A stretch of DNA of 64,000 bases from Labilithrix sp. (GCA_019637155.1 JAHBWE010000002.1:372001-436000); one strand, 5' to 3'; shown: positions 45,158-56,014, numbered from the stretch's first letter. Made by a program: numbers and translations. The notes: a model not told the origin generated them from the sequence alone.

Positions 45158-45429
45158 CAGCCGCCCGCGTCGGGCCCCGGCGTGTCCGGCGGCGCGACCG
45201 ACGACGCTGGCGACGCGGACGTGTCCGTGCTCGGCTCGACCGCGTTGCAGTTGCCGCCCTGCGCGCACGGGGCCGCGCCGTAGCAGGCCATCAGCGTGAA
45301 CGCGATCGCGCTCGAGCCCAGCACCATCGCGACGGCGCCGAGCTTCGTGCGCGTCGCGCGGCAGTGCGGGCACGAATCACCCGCCGTCGGAAGGAACCCA
45401 CCACACGCCGTGCATTGCTCGAGCTTCAC
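45154..45429 (-). CDS. zinc-ribbon membrane peptide with FTLMACYGAAPC motif (paralogue B)
   Basis: 91-residue tandem paralogue of the neighbouring gene. Zinc-ribbon Cys6, 9, 20 and 23 (CTACGGFLP, CPHCRA), one hydrophobic segment (about 31-50), the same FTLMACYGAAPC block and a Ser/Thr/Pro/Asp-rich tail with one further Cys (GGNC). It starts 56 bases from the divergent radical SAM/SPASM gene. Possible roles are a small redox or metal-handling membrane protein, or a substrate of the radical SAM enzyme; neither is proven by sequence. Confidence 0.78.
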   Translation of the reverse strand: MKLEQCTACGGFLPTAGDSCPHCRATRTKLGAVAMVLGSSAIAFTLMACYGAAPCAQGGNCNAVEPSTDTSASPASSVAPPDTPGPDAGGW

Positions 45430-45485
45430 GCGCCCCAGCGTATACGGCTCCGCAGCGCGGCACCAGCCCGCTATGCTCCGCCGCG

Positions 45486-46721
45486 ATGACCGCCGCGCGC
45501 CGCATTCAGCTGCCGCAGGCGCGGCATCACCCGGCGTACGTGGTGTGGGAGCTCACGCTGCGCTGCGATCAGCCCTGCACGCATTGCGGCTCGCGCGCGG
45601 GGGAGGCGCGGCCGTCGGAGCTCTCGACCGAGGAGGCGATCCGCGTCGCGGGGGAGCTCGCGGCGATGGGCGCGAAGGAGGTCGTCCTCATCGGCGGCGA
45701 GGCGTACCTCCATCCCGGGTTCCTCGACGTCATCGCCGCGCTCGCGCGCGCCGGCGTGCGGCCGGTGACGACGACGGGCGGCCGCGGGATCGACGCCGCG
45801 CTCGCGCGCGCGATGGCGGACGCGGGGCTCGTCGTCGCGAGCGTGAGCATCGACGGGCTCGAGGCGACGCACGACCTGATGCGCGCCGCGCGCGGGAGCT
45901 TCGCGTCGGCGACGGCGGCGCTCGGGCACCTCCGCGCCGCCGGCGTCACCGTCGCGGCCAACACGAACGTGAACCGCCTCAACGAGGCCGACCTCGAGCC
46001 GCTCTACGAGCACCTCCGCGCCGCCGGCGTCCGCTCATGGCAGGTGCAGCTCACGACCCCGCTCGGCCGCGCCGCGGACCGCCCCGAGATGGTGCTCCAG
46101 CCTTGGGACCTTCTGCGCATCCTCCCGCGCGTCGCCGCGCTGAAGGAGCGCGCGCGGCGCGACGGGATCCTCGTCATGCCCGGCAACAACCTCGGCTACT
46201 TCGGGCCGGAGGAGGCCACGCTGCGCTCCTTGCGTGAAGGGGAGGCCGAGCACTGGCAAGGCTGTCAGGCGGGTCGCTACGTGATGGGGATCGAGTCCGA
46301 CGGCGCGGTGAAGGGCTGCCCCTCGCTCCAGACCGCGAGCTACGTCGGCGGCACGCTCCGCGAACGCCCGCTCGCCGCGATCTGGGACGACGCGCCGGAG
46401 CTCGCGATCACGCGCGCGCGCACGACCGATTTCCTCTGGGGCTACTGCGGCGAGTGCGCGTTCGGCGAGGTCTGCATGGGCGGCTGCACCTTCACCGCGC
46501 ACGCGTTCTTCGGTCGCCCCGGCAACAACCCCTATTGCCACTACCGCGCGCGCGTGATGCAGGAGCGCGGCGTACGCGAGCGCATCGTCTTGCGCGCCCC
46601 CGCCCCCGGCACACCCTTCGATCACGCGACGTTCGATCTCGTCGTCGAGCCCTTCGACTCCCCCGACGAGCGCCCCACGCGCCCGCTCGATCTCGTGAAG
46701 CTACGTCGCAAGCCGCGCTGA
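45486..46721 (+). CDS. radical SAM/SPASM-domain protein
   Basis: 411 residues. The radical SAM cluster motif is LRCDQPCTHCG (Cys27, 31, 34), followed by the glycine-rich VVLIGGEAYLHP strand and VSIDGLEATHD. The C-terminal SPASM region has CPSLQT, CGECAFGEVCMGGC and a final Cys in NPYCHYRARV, enough for auxiliary 4Fe-4S clusters. SPASM enzymes typically mature ribosomal peptides or proteins, using S-adenosylmethionine-derived radicals. The gene is divergent from the two small zinc-ribbon peptides and 42 bases ahead of a lipoprotein gene. Enzyme class is certain; substrate unknown. Confidence 0.92.
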   Translation: MTAARRIQLPQARHHPAYVVWELTLRCDQPCTHCGSRAGEARPSELSTEEAIRVAGELAAMGAKEVVLIGGEAYLHPGFLDVIAALARAGVRPVTTTGGRGIDAALARAMADAGLVVASVSIDGLEATHDLMRAARGSFASATAALGHLRAAGVTVAANTNVNRLNEADLEPLYEHLRAAGVRSWQVQLTTPLGRAADRPEMVLQPWDLLRILPRVAALKERARRDGILVMPGNNLGYFGPEEATLRSLREGEAEHWQGCQAGRYVMGIESDGAVKGCPSLQTASYVGGTLRERPLAAIWDDAPELAITRARTTDFLWGYCGECAFGEVCMGGCTFTAHAFFGRPGNNPYCHYRARVMQERGVRERIVLRAPAPGTPFDHATFDLVVEPFDSPDERPTRPLDLVKLRRKPR

Positions 46722-46763
46722 CGGCACGCGCGATGCTCCATCGTCGCGTGGAGGATCGACACG

Positions 46764-47375
46764 ATGAAACGGGCAGCGGTTATTGCAGGCGCTCTCATGC
46801 TCGCGCTCGGGGTGGGGTGTGGCGCTCCGAAGACGTCGGTCACGGAGGTGTGGCAAGCGCCCTCACCGGTGACGCCGCGGATGAAGACGCTCCTCGTCTT
46901 CGGCGTCCGCGTCGACGAGCCCAACCGTCGCGCGATCGAGGACACCTTCGTCGCCGACCTCTCGCGCTACGGCGTCAAGGCGGCGCAGTCGTACGTGCTG
47001 TTCCCGGGCGAGCTGCCGCCGATCGATCGCGCGCGCGCGATGGTGAACGAGCAGCACTACGAAGGGATCCTCGTCCTCAAGATGCGCGGCGTGCACGAGG
47101 AGTCGCGCTACGTCCCCGGCTCGTACGGCGGCTTCTGGCACGGCTACTACGGCGGCTGGGGCTACTACGGCACGCCGGGCTACGTCGTCACCGACAAGAC
47201 GGTCATCTTCGAGGCCACGCTCTGGGACCTCCGCAACGACGACAAGCTCGTGTGGACCGCGCGCACGGAGACGCTCAACCCGAGCTCCGGCAGCGAGTTC
47301 GCGACGAGCCTCACGCGCGGCGTGAACCCCGCCCTCGTCCGCGCCGGCTTCCTCCCGCCGCGCCCGAAGGATTAG
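46764..47375 (+). CDS. DUF4136-like lipoprotein
   Basis: 203-residue predicted lipoprotein, signal MKRAAVIAGALMLALGVGC with Cys19. The mature part begins with strand MKTLLVFGVRVDEPNRRAIED, a helix and VKAAQSYVLFPGELP, then a Gly/Tyr-rich loop (YGGFWHGYYGGWGYYG) and VIFEATLWDLRNDDKLVWTA. This arrangement fits DUF4136/lipoprotein folds of unknown function. It likely shares a transcript with the radical SAM gene. The last 4 bases overlap the convergent PAP2 gene. Confidence 0.75.
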   Translation: MKRAAVIAGALMLALGVGCGAPKTSVTEVWQAPSPVTPRMKTLLVFGVRVDEPNRRAIEDTFVADLSRYGVKAAQSYVLFPGELPPIDRARAMVNEQHYEGILVLKMRGVHEESRYVPGSYGGFWHGYYGGWGYYGTPGYVVTDKTVIFEATLWDLRNDDKLVWTARTETLNPSSGSEFATSLTRGVNPALVRAGFLPPRPKD

Positions 47376-48412
47376 AAGACGCCGCCCGCGTTCATGACGC
47401 CGCCGTCGCCCTGAAAGGCGGGCGCGAAGCCGACCCAGACGCGGCGCTGCTTGATGTCCTCGCTGCGATGGAGGTGCGGGACGACGATGCCGATGCCCGC
47501 GCCCGCGATGCTCCCCGCGATCACGTCGGTCGGGAAGTGCGCGCCGGCGCGGACGCGCTGGTAGGCGGTGAACGAAGCGAGGAGCGTCGCGACGCCGAGC
47601 GTGATCCACGGGCGCGCGCTGTGCGGCGAGCGCGCGAAGGCGAGGTACGTCGCGGTCGCGCCGAGCGCGGCGGAGACCGAGGCGTGGCCGGAGAAGAAGG
47701 AGAGCGCGCTGTCCGTGTTCGCGTTCGAGTAGGTCGGGTCGCCCTTGTTCCGCTCGGCTTCGAGGTGCGCGATCGGGCGCGGGCGGCGGACCGCGATCTT
47801 CGCGAGGTTCGTCACCGCGTACGTCAGCGAGACGGACTCGGCGTAGAGGAACGCGTCCGCGAGCGCCGTCTGCACGCTCCTCTCGCGCACGCCGCTGAGG
47901 ATCGGATCGACGACCGCGTACGCGGCGAGCAGGCCGAGGCTGACGTTCGAGTACGCCCGCGCGTTGCCGTCGATGGTCTGCGTGAGCGCGACCCGATCGA
48001 TCCCGAGGAGCTGCGAGCGATCGAACGACGGCGCGATCTGCTGCGGCCGGACCTCTCCCGTCGAGTTCACCATGTCGAGGAGCAACGCGAACCCGAGCGA
48101 CACCCCGACGACCGAGCCGTCGATGACCGGATCGATGTCGAACGTCACCCGCTCCGGCGGATGCGCCGCCGCGATCGGCTGCAGCGACCGCGTCCGCTGC
48201 GGATCCTCCGCCAGCGGCGCGATCGGCTCGGCGGACCGGGGCGGCGTTGAAGGAGGCGACGGCGGCGGTTGCGCCTGCGTGGGCGGAGGAGGCTGCGTGG
48301 GCGGAGGAGGCTGCGTTTGCGAAGGCGGCGTCGGTTCGGGCTCGTCCGCGCGCGCGTCGATCGCGACGAGCATCGCGCCGCCGACGGCGAGGACGCGCAG
48401 CAGAGAGCGCAT
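47372..48412 (-). CDS. PAP2-superfamily phosphatase, exported
   Basis: 346 residues with an N-terminal signal (LLRVLAVGGAMLVAIDARA) and a proline-rich linker (PPPPTQ repeats, about 30-60). The acid phosphatase motifs are present in order: K-x6-RP as KIAVRRPRP, the middle motif FFSGHASV, and RVRAGAHFPTD containing the last Arg, His and Asp. Membrane helices surround the active site. Relatives dephosphorylate phosphatidic acid, undecaprenyl pyrophosphate or lipid A. I chose ATG 48412 because upstream in-frame sequence has no signal-like features. Divergent from hemE by 116 bases. Confidence 0.88.
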   Translation of the reverse strand: MRSLLRVLAVGGAMLVAIDARADEPEPTPPSQTQPPPPTQPPPPTQAQPPPSPPSTPPRSAEPIAPLAEDPQRTRSLQPIAAAHPPERVTFDIDPVIDGSVVGVSLGFALLLDMVNSTGEVRPQQIAPSFDRSQLLGIDRVALTQTIDGNARAYSNVSLGLLAAYAVVDPILSGVRERSVQTALADAFLYAESVSLTYAVTNLAKIAVRRPRPIAHLEAERNKGDPTYSNANTDSALSFFSGHASVSAALGATATYLAFARSPHSARPWITLGVATLLASFTAYQRVRAGAHFPTDVIAGSIAGAGIGIVVPHLHRSEDIKQRRVWVGFAPAFQGDGGVMNAGGVF

Positions 48413-48528
48413 GGCCCCGCATGGTACTCGCGCGACCGCGTCGAGAGGATGCGGATGCTCGCGGCACGCGAGGGAGGCGGGCGATCGTCGCGTCACGGCG
48501 GAGAGGTGATGATGGTACGATCGGTGCG

Positions 48529-49554
48529 ATGAACGATCGCTTCCTTCGCGCGTGCCGGCGCGAGCCCGTCGACGTCACGCCGGTGTGGATGATGCGGCAG
48601 GCGGGACGGTACATGCCCGAGTACCGCGCGCTGCGCGAGAAGCACTCGATGCTCGAGCTGTGCCGCACGCCGGAGCTCGCGCTGCAAGTCACGCTGCAGC
48701 CGATGCAGCTCGGCGTCGACGCCGCGATCTTGTTCGCCGACATCCTCCTGCCGCTCGAGCCGATGGGCGCGCCCTTCAGCTTCGAGAAAGGAGAGGGGCC
48801 CGTCGTCCACGCGCCGGTGCGCTCGCACGCCGACGTCGAGAAGCTCGTCGTCATCGAGCCGCAGGAAGGCCTCGGCTACATCACGCAGTCGATCACGCTC
48901 CTGAAGAAGGAGCTGCCGGTGCCGCTCATCGGCTTCGCCGGCGCGCCCTTCACCCTCGCGAGCTACCTCGTCGAAGGCGGCAAGAGCCGCGACTTCCAGA
49001 AGACGAAGAAGCTCATGTACGGCGAGCCCGAGACCTGGAAGCTCCTCATGAGCAAGCTCGCCGAGGTCACGCGCCGCTACCTCCACATGCAGATCGACGC
49101 CGGCGCCGACGCGGTGCAGCTCTTCGACTCGTGGGTCGGGCAGCTCGGGCCCGAGGACTACGTCGAGTACGTCCAGCCGCACGTGAAGCACGTCCTCCAA
49201 GACGTGATGAAGCGCGGCGTCCCCGTCATCCACTTCGGCGTCGGCACGCAGGCGCTCATCGAGCACATGAAGGACGCGGGCGGCACCGTGATCGGCATCG
49301 ACTGGCGCACGCCGCTCGCGGAGACGTGGGAGAAGAAGATCGGCCACGACCGCGGGGTCCAGGGGAACCTCGACTCGACGGTCCTCTTCGCGCCGCGGGC
49401 GGTCGCGGAGAAACACGCGCAGCGCGTGCTCGATCAGGCCGCGGGGCGCCCCGGTCACGTCTTCAACCTCGGTCACGGCATCTTGCCCGAGACGCCGGTC
49501 GACACCGTGAAGGCCGTCGTCGACTACGTCCACACGCACTCGGCGAAGAAGTGA
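48529..49554 (+). CDS. hemE: uroporphyrinogen decarboxylase
   Basis: 341-residue HemE, which removes four carboxyl groups from uroporphyrinogen III to give coproporphyrinogen III in the cytoplasm. Both family signatures are intact: PVWMMRQAGRYMPEYR near residue 20 and GFAGAPFTLASYLVEGG near 130. The substrate Asp is in FADILLPLEPMG and the conserved HFGVGTQ segment is present. The ATG at 48529 gives the expected start MNDRFLRACRRE. Its TGA overlaps the hemH GTG. First gene of a hemE-hemH-hemG operon, the same set as the hemEHY operon of Bacillus. Confidence 0.97.
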   Translation: MNDRFLRACRREPVDVTPVWMMRQAGRYMPEYRALREKHSMLELCRTPELALQVTLQPMQLGVDAAILFADILLPLEPMGAPFSFEKGEGPVVHAPVRSHADVEKLVVIEPQEGLGYITQSITLLKKELPVPLIGFAGAPFTLASYLVEGGKSRDFQKTKKLMYGEPETWKLLMSKLAEVTRRYLHMQIDAGADAVQLFDSWVGQLGPEDYVEYVQPHVKHVLQDVMKRGVPVIHFGVGTQALIEHMKDAGGTVIGIDWRTPLAETWEKKIGHDRGVQGNLDSTVLFAPRAVAEKHAQRVLDQAAGRPGHVFNLGHGILPETPVDTVKAVVDYVHTHSAKK

Positions 49555-50435
49555 CGAAGAGCGCCGTCGTCCTCATCGCGCACGGCACGGTGGAGGCGCT
49601 CGACGACCTCCCCGAGCTCCTCCGCAACATCCGCCGCGGTCACGCCGCGCCGCCGGAGCTCCTCGCCGAGGTGCGCCGCCGCTACGAGGCGATCGGCGGC
49701 CGCTCGCCGCTCCTCGACGTCACGCGCTCGGTCGCGACCCGGCTCGAGGCGCGGGTCGGGATGCCGGTCCGCGTCGCGATGCGCCTCTTCCATCCGTACC
49801 CGAAGGACGTCCTCGCCGCGCTCGCGAAGGAAGGCGTCACGCGCGTCTACTCGGTGCCGCTCGCGCAGCACTCCGCCGGCGTGTACGGCGCGGCGATGAC
49901 GGCGGCGGCGAAGGAGCTCGCCCCCGCGCTCGACGTGATCAACGCGCCGAACTGGGGCCGCACCCCGGAGCTGACGCGCGCGTTCGCGGACGCGATCCTC
50001 GCCGCCCCGCCCGCGGACGCGCTCGTCCTCACCGCGCACAGCCTGCCGGTCGCGATCGTCCGCGGCGGCGATCCCTACGAGACCGAGATGCGCGCGAGCG
50101 CGGAGGCGGTCGTCGCCGAGGTCGCCGCCCGCGGCCGCACCTTCCGGTCGACCCGCATCGCGTTCCAGAGCCAGGGGATCGGCACGAACATGGAATGGCT
50201 CGGGCCGGACCTCGAGGGGACGCTGCGCGGGCTGGCGGAGGAGGGGACGACGTCGGTCTTGGTCGCGCCGATCGGCTTTTTGGCCGATCATGTCGAGATA
50301 CTCTATGACCTCGACATCGAGGCAAAGACCTGGGCCGAGTCTGCCGGAATGACCTTTTATCGAAGTGCTTCGCTGAATGACGGTGACGGCCTCGTCGCGG
50401 CGCTCACGGCCGTGGTCGGGAGGATGACGACCTGA
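49551..50435 (+). CDS. hemH: ferrochelatase
   Basis: 294-residue ferrochelatase, inserting Fe2+ into the porphyrin (protoporphyrin IX, or coproporphyrin III if the coproporphyrin route is used). GTG start overlaps the hemE stop (GTGA) and gives VTKSAVVLIAHGT. Active-site elements are the His in TAHSLPVAIVRGGDPYETEM, QSQGIGTNMEWLGP, and the Glu in IGFLADHVEILYDLDIEA. Somewhat shorter than E. coli HemH (320) but complete. The stop codon overlaps the presumed CTG start of hemG. Which porphyrin is used cannot be settled here. Confidence 0.94.
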   Translation: MTKSAVVLIAHGTVEALDDLPELLRNIRRGHAAPPELLAEVRRRYEAIGGRSPLLDVTRSVATRLEARVGMPVRVAMRLFHPYPKDVLAALAKEGVTRVYSVPLAQHSAGVYGAAMTAAAKELAPALDVINAPNWGRTPELTRAFADAILAAPPADALVLTAHSLPVAIVRGGDPYETEMRASAEAVVAEVAARGRTFRSTRIAFQSQGIGTNMEWLGPDLEGTLRGLAEEGTTSVLVAPIGFLADHVEILYDLDIEAKTWAESAGMTFYRSASLNDGDGLVAALTAVVGRMTT

Positions 50436-51835
50436 AGCGCGTCGTCATCGTCGGCGGAGGCATCACCGGGCTCGCAGCGGCACACGCGCTGGAGAAGGCC
50501 GACGAGCGTCACGACGTCGACATCGTCGAGAAGGGCCCCCAGCTCGGCGGCAACCTCCAGACGATCCGGCACAACGGGTTCATCATCGACGCGGGGCCGG
50601 ACTCGTGGGTCGCGGCGAAGCCGCACGCGACGCGGCTCGCGCGCGAGGTCGGCCTCGGCGACGAGCTGATCGGGACGCGCCCCGACACGCGCCGCGTCTA
50701 CATCGTCCATCAGCGGAAGCTCCACGCGATGCCGGAGGGGCTCATCCTCGGCGTCCCGACCGAGATCAGCCCGTTCGTCGACAGCGAGCTCCTCGGCTGG
50801 GACGCGAAGCTGCGCGCCGGCCTCGACTTCGTCGTCCCGCAGAAGAAATGGAAGGACAACGACGACGAGAGCATCGCGTCGTTCGTCACGCGGCGGCTCG
50901 GCGGCGAGGTCTCCGACCGGCTCGCGGGCCCGCTCCTCGGCGGCATCTTCGCCGGCGATCCGGAGTCGCTCTCGGTCCGCGCGTGCGTCCCGCAGCTCGT
51001 GGAGGCGGAGCGCGAGCACGGCTCGATCATCCGCGCGATGCGCGCGCTGAAGGCGAAGCGCAAGGCGCAGGCGGCCTCGGGCGAGGCGACCGCGTTCGTG
51101 TCGCTGAAGCGCGGGGTGGGGGACCTCGTCGTGAACGTCGCGCACAAGCTCCGCGACGCGGAGATCGCGAACAGCCGCACGGTGAAGGGGCTCGCGCGCC
51201 TGCCGGAGGGCGACGCGCGCGGGCGCTGGCTCGTGAAGACGAGCGACGGCGCGATGTTCGCGGACGACGTCGTGCTCAGCGTGCCGGCCAACGCCGCGTC
51301 GAAGATCGTGGCCGACCTCGACCCGACCCTCGCAGGAGAGCTCGGCGCGATCGAGTACGCGTCGGCGGCGACGGTCTTCCTCGCGTACCGGAAGTTCGAC
51401 GTGCGTCACCCGCTCGACGCGTTCGGGATCCTCATCCCGCGCTCGGAGAACCGGCCGATCCTCGCGTGCACGTTCGTGTCGAGCAAGTGGGACCACCGCG
51501 CGCCGTCGGGGCAGGTCCTCCTCCGCGTGTTCGTCGGCGGCGCGGGCAACGAGGAGATGCTCGACCGCGAGGACAAGGACCTCGTCCGCCTCGCGCGGAG
51601 CCAGATCTTCGATCTCCTCAACATCGATCGCGCGCCGATGTTCACGCGCGTGTTCCGCTTCCGCGACTCGAGCCCGCAGCCGCACGTCGGTCACCTCGGC
51701 CGCGTGCGGCGCATCCTCGCGCGCGCGGCGGAGCACCCGGGCCTCCACCTCGGCGGGAGCGGCTACGTCGGCACCGGCATCCCCGACATGGTGCGGCAGG
51801 GCGAGGAGATCGCCGCGCGCATCATCGCGCGCTGA
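50432..51835 (+). CDS. hemG: oxygen-dependent porphyrinogen oxidase (HemG/HemY family), CTG start
   Basis: 467-residue FAD enzyme oxidising protoporphyrinogen IX (or coproporphyrinogen III) in the haem pathway. The dinucleotide motif VVIVGGGITGLAAAHAL is only four codons after the start. No ATG, GTG or TTG is available in frame before this motif; CTG at 50432 overlaps the hemH stop as CTGA, matching the ATGA/GTGA junctions elsewhere. The first in-frame ATG (50729) would delete the FAD site. Later features are AGPDSWVAAKPHATRL, LLGGIFAGDPESLSVRA and C-terminal HLGGSGYVGTGIPDMVRQGEE, all family-typical. Length near 470 matches. Confidence 0.92.
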   Translation: MKRVVIVGGGITGLAAAHALEKADERHDVDIVEKGPQLGGNLQTIRHNGFIIDAGPDSWVAAKPHATRLAREVGLGDELIGTRPDTRRVYIVHQRKLHAMPEGLILGVPTEISPFVDSELLGWDAKLRAGLDFVVPQKKWKDNDDESIASFVTRRLGGEVSDRLAGPLLGGIFAGDPESLSVRACVPQLVEAEREHGSIIRAMRALKAKRKAQAASGEATAFVSLKRGVGDLVVNVAHKLRDAEIANSRTVKGLARLPEGDARGRWLVKTSDGAMFADDVVLSVPANAASKIVADLDPTLAGELGAIEYASAATVFLAYRKFDVRHPLDAFGILIPRSENRPILACTFVSSKWDHRAPSGQVLLRVFVGGAGNEEMLDREDKDLVRLARSQIFDLLNIDRAPMFTRVFRFRDSSPQPHVGHLGRVRRILARAAEHPGLHLGGSGYVGTGIPDMVRQGEEIAARIIAR

Positions 51836-51843
51836 CGCCGTCG

Positions 51844-52202
51844 TCACATCCTGCAGAAGGCCGCCTTCACGGTGGGCTCTCTCCAGTAGAGGAGGAGCCC
51901 GAGCGCGAACGGCATCAGGCACGTCACGAGGCCGAAGCAGACGAGGACGAGCGCGAGGGTCCAGCCCCAAGGTTTGTACGGGACCGCCGCGCCGACGACG
52001 TGGAGCACGACGAGCGGCGCGACGAAGAGCGCGAAGAGGACGGCGAGGTTCGGATCCACCCCGAACATCGACGCCAGGAAGCCGCCGTAGAGCAGCGTCG
52101 CGATCGCGCAGTACGTGCGGTACCAGAGGATGACGGAGGGCCGCCCGCGCTTCGAGGGGGGCGGCTCGTAGGCGCCGTAGCCGAACGGCGGCGCCGGCTG
52201 CA

Positions 52203-52203
<1 letters not shown>
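51844..52203 (-). CDS. small membrane protein
   Basis: 119 residues with two to three hydrophobic segments (ILWYRTYCAIATLLYGGFLA, AVLFALFVAPLVVLHVVGA, WTLALVLVCFGLVTCLMPFA) after a Pro/Gly/Tyr-rich cytoplasmic start MQPAPPFGYGAYEPPPSKRG. The ATG overlaps the acyl-CoA mutase stop (TGATG), so it is co-translated with it. This kind of short Myxococcota membrane protein has no known function; the mutase link may be only positional. Confidence 0.75.
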
Positions 52204-53930
<1,727 letters not shown>

Positions 53931-54078
53931 GCCCCGAGCCTAGCGCTCTTGCGGCGCCGCCGCAGCTCCCCTTCACGGAAGGGCCGCGTTTGCCCGGCTC
54001 GTGTTTGGGCGCCATGATGAACGGATGGCGAAGCGCGACACCGAACGCATCTGATCTGCGGTCCTTCGTGGAACGAGG

Positions 54079-55314
54079 ATGCTCCTCGTCCTGCCGCTGC
54101 TCGACGAGCTCGCCGGCGGCCTCGCGGTCGCGTCGAGCCCGACGCTCTCGCGCGAGACCGGGTCGGGCCTCGTCTCGTACAGCGCGGCGCTCCTGACGTT
54201 GCCGATGCTGGCGTCGTTCCTCGAGGCGCCGATCCTGGCGTGGACCGATCGCGCCAAGACGAAGCGGCACCTCGTCGTCTGCGCCGGCCTCGCGGGGATG
54301 GCGCTGTCGCTCGCGGTCCTCTCGTTCGCGCGCGACGTGTACGGCCTCGGCGTCGCGATGTTCCTGTACGGCCCCGCGTCCGGCCTCGCGCTCGGCACCG
54401 CGGAGAGCATGCTCGTCGACGGCGCGCCCGCGAACCTCGCCGCCCGCCGACTCGCGCGGTGGGAGGTCTTCGGCGCGCTCGGCGACGTCCTCGCCCCCGC
54501 GGCGATCGCCTGCGCACAGTGGACCGCCGTCGATTGGCGCACGACCTTCCGCCTCGCCGCCGCATGCCTCTTCGGCATCGCCCTCGCCTCACTCGCCCAC
54601 CCGCATCCGCGCGCGGCGGCGGCGGCGGAGAGGGAGGAGGAGGAGGACGAGCCGCACGAGGTGACGCGTGCGGCCGCGGCGGAGGAGGGCGAGTCGCGCG
54701 AGGCGCCTCCTGCGGCTGCGGAGTCGGTCCTTGTGTCGCTTCGCGAGGCGCTCGTGCATCGACCGCTCGCGGCGTGGCTCTTCGGCGCGGCGCTGTGCAC
54801 GCTGCTCGATGAGATGCTCGCGGTGTTGGTGGCGCTCTGGGTGACGGAGCGCTTCGCGGTCGCGGTCGCGGCGCCGGCGCTCGTGGCGTTCTCGCTCGGG
54901 TGCGTCGCGGGTGGGCTCCTGCTCGAGCGCGCGCTCCTGCGTACGTCGACGCGTACGGCGGTGGTCGTCTCGTCGATCGGCTGCGTGATCGCGATGGGGG
55001 GCTGGCTCGCCGCCGCGAGCGCGGCGGCGGTGATCGCGTGGGGCTTCGTCGTCGGCGTGTGCGCGGGGCCGCTTCATCCGCTCGCGAAGGCCGAGGCGTT
55101 CGCGACGATGCCGGCGCGGCCGGGGCTCGTGAACGGCGCGGCGCAGGCCTTCGTCGCGATCGACGTCCTCGCGCCGGTCGTGCTCGCCGCGATCGCGTCG
55201 CGCTGGGGAGCGCGCGTCGCGATCGCCTCGCTCGCGCTCCAGCCCGTCGGGCTCCTCGCGATCGCGCTGGCGACGCGGAGGAACGCGGGGCCGCGGGGGC
55301 CGCGCGTCAGCTAG
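54079..55314 (+). CDS. MFS transporter
   Basis: 411-residue membrane protein with about 12 hydrophobic segments and a long acidic cytoplasmic loop (EREEEEDEPHEV, about residues 185-220) between the halves, the usual MFS plan. An Asp-Arg pair typical of loop 2-3 is seen in APILAWTDRAKTKRHL. The ATG at 54079 follows a GGAACGAGG stretch. Substrate unknown. The last 8 bases overlap the convergent DedA gene. Confidence 0.85.
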   Translation: MLLVLPLLDELAGGLAVASSPTLSRETGSGLVSYSAALLTLPMLASFLEAPILAWTDRAKTKRHLVVCAGLAGMALSLAVLSFARDVYGLGVAMFLYGPASGLALGTAESMLVDGAPANLAARRLARWEVFGALGDVLAPAAIACAQWTAVDWRTTFRLAAACLFGIALASLAHPHPRAAAAAEREEEEDEPHEVTRAAAAEEGESREAPPAAAESVLVSLREALVHRPLAAWLFGAALCTLLDEMLAVLVALWVTERFAVAVAAPALVAFSLGCVAGGLLLERALLRTSTRTAVVVSSIGCVIAMGGWLAAASAAAVIAWGFVVGVCAGPLHPLAKAEAFATMPARPGLVNGAAQAFVAIDVLAPVVLAAIASRWGARVAIASLALQPVGLLAIALATRRNAGPRGPRVS

Positions 55315-56014
55315 CGCTCTCGGCCTTGTCGGTCTCGGGGGGCGTCGTGCCCGTCGCCGCTTCGGCCACCGCCTCCGGCGCGCCCTTCCCCTCCGCGCGG
55401 GCCTTGATGTATTCGATCACCATCGGCATCACCGAGAGGATGACGATGCCGATGACGATCAGCTCGAAGCGCTCCTTCACGAAGGGCACCTGCCCGAGCA
55501 TCCAGCCGGAGCCGAGCATGAGCGTCACCCACGCCACCGCGCCGACGACGTTGTAGACGATGAACTTGCGGTAGTTCATCGCGCCCGCGCCGGCGACGAA
55601 GGGCGCGAACGTGCGGACGATCGGGACGAAGCGCGCGAGCACGATCGTCTTCGGGCCGTACTTCTCGTAGAACTTGTGCGTCTTGTCGAGGTGCTTCTTG
55701 TTGAAGAGGCGCGACTTCTCGCTCTTCATGACGCGCGGGCCGATCGCCTTGCCGACGTGGTAGTTCAGCGTGTCGCCCACGATCGCCGCGGCGATGAGGC
55801 CCGCCGCGAGGAGCACCACGTTGAGGTACCCGCGCGACGCGACCGCGCCGGCGGCGAAGAGCAGCGAGTCGCCCGGGAGGAACGGCGTGACGACGAGGCC
55901 CGTCTCCGCGAACACGATCAAGAAGAGGATCGCGTAGGTCGTGTTGCCGTGGTCGATCGTGAACTGATCGAGGTTCTTCGTCAGGCTCCGGAAGATCGCG
56001 AGAAGCTCGTGCAT
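55307..56014 (-). CDS. DedA-family membrane protein
   Basis: 235 residues of the DedA/SNARE-associated (VTT) family, linked to undecaprenyl-phosphate or phospholipid flipping and membrane homeostasis. Signature elements are FAETGLVVTPFLPGDSLLF near residue 35, HKFYEKYGPKTIVLARFVP and RTFAPFVAGAGAMNYRKF, with the conserved Arg residues present. Five to six membrane segments and a Lys/Glu-rich cytoplasmic tail. Followed upstream by the PP2C gene on the same strand after 55 bases. Confidence 0.93.
   Translation of the reverse strand: MHELLAIFRSLTKNLDQFTIDHGNTTYAILFLIVFAETGLVVTPFLPGDSLLFAAGAVASRGYLNVVLLAAGLIAAAIVGDTLNYHVGKAIGPRVMKSEKSRLFNKKHLDKTHKFYEKYGPKTIVLARFVPIVRTFAPFVAGAGAMNYRKFIVYNVVGAVAWVTLMLGSGWMLGQVPFVKERFELIVIGIVILSVMPMVIEYIKARAEGKGAPEAVAEAATGTTPPETDKAESAS

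Noticed and set aside
50729..51835. hemG starting at the first ATG, 50729
   Set aside because: Would remove the FAD-binding motif and about 100 residues essential to the family.
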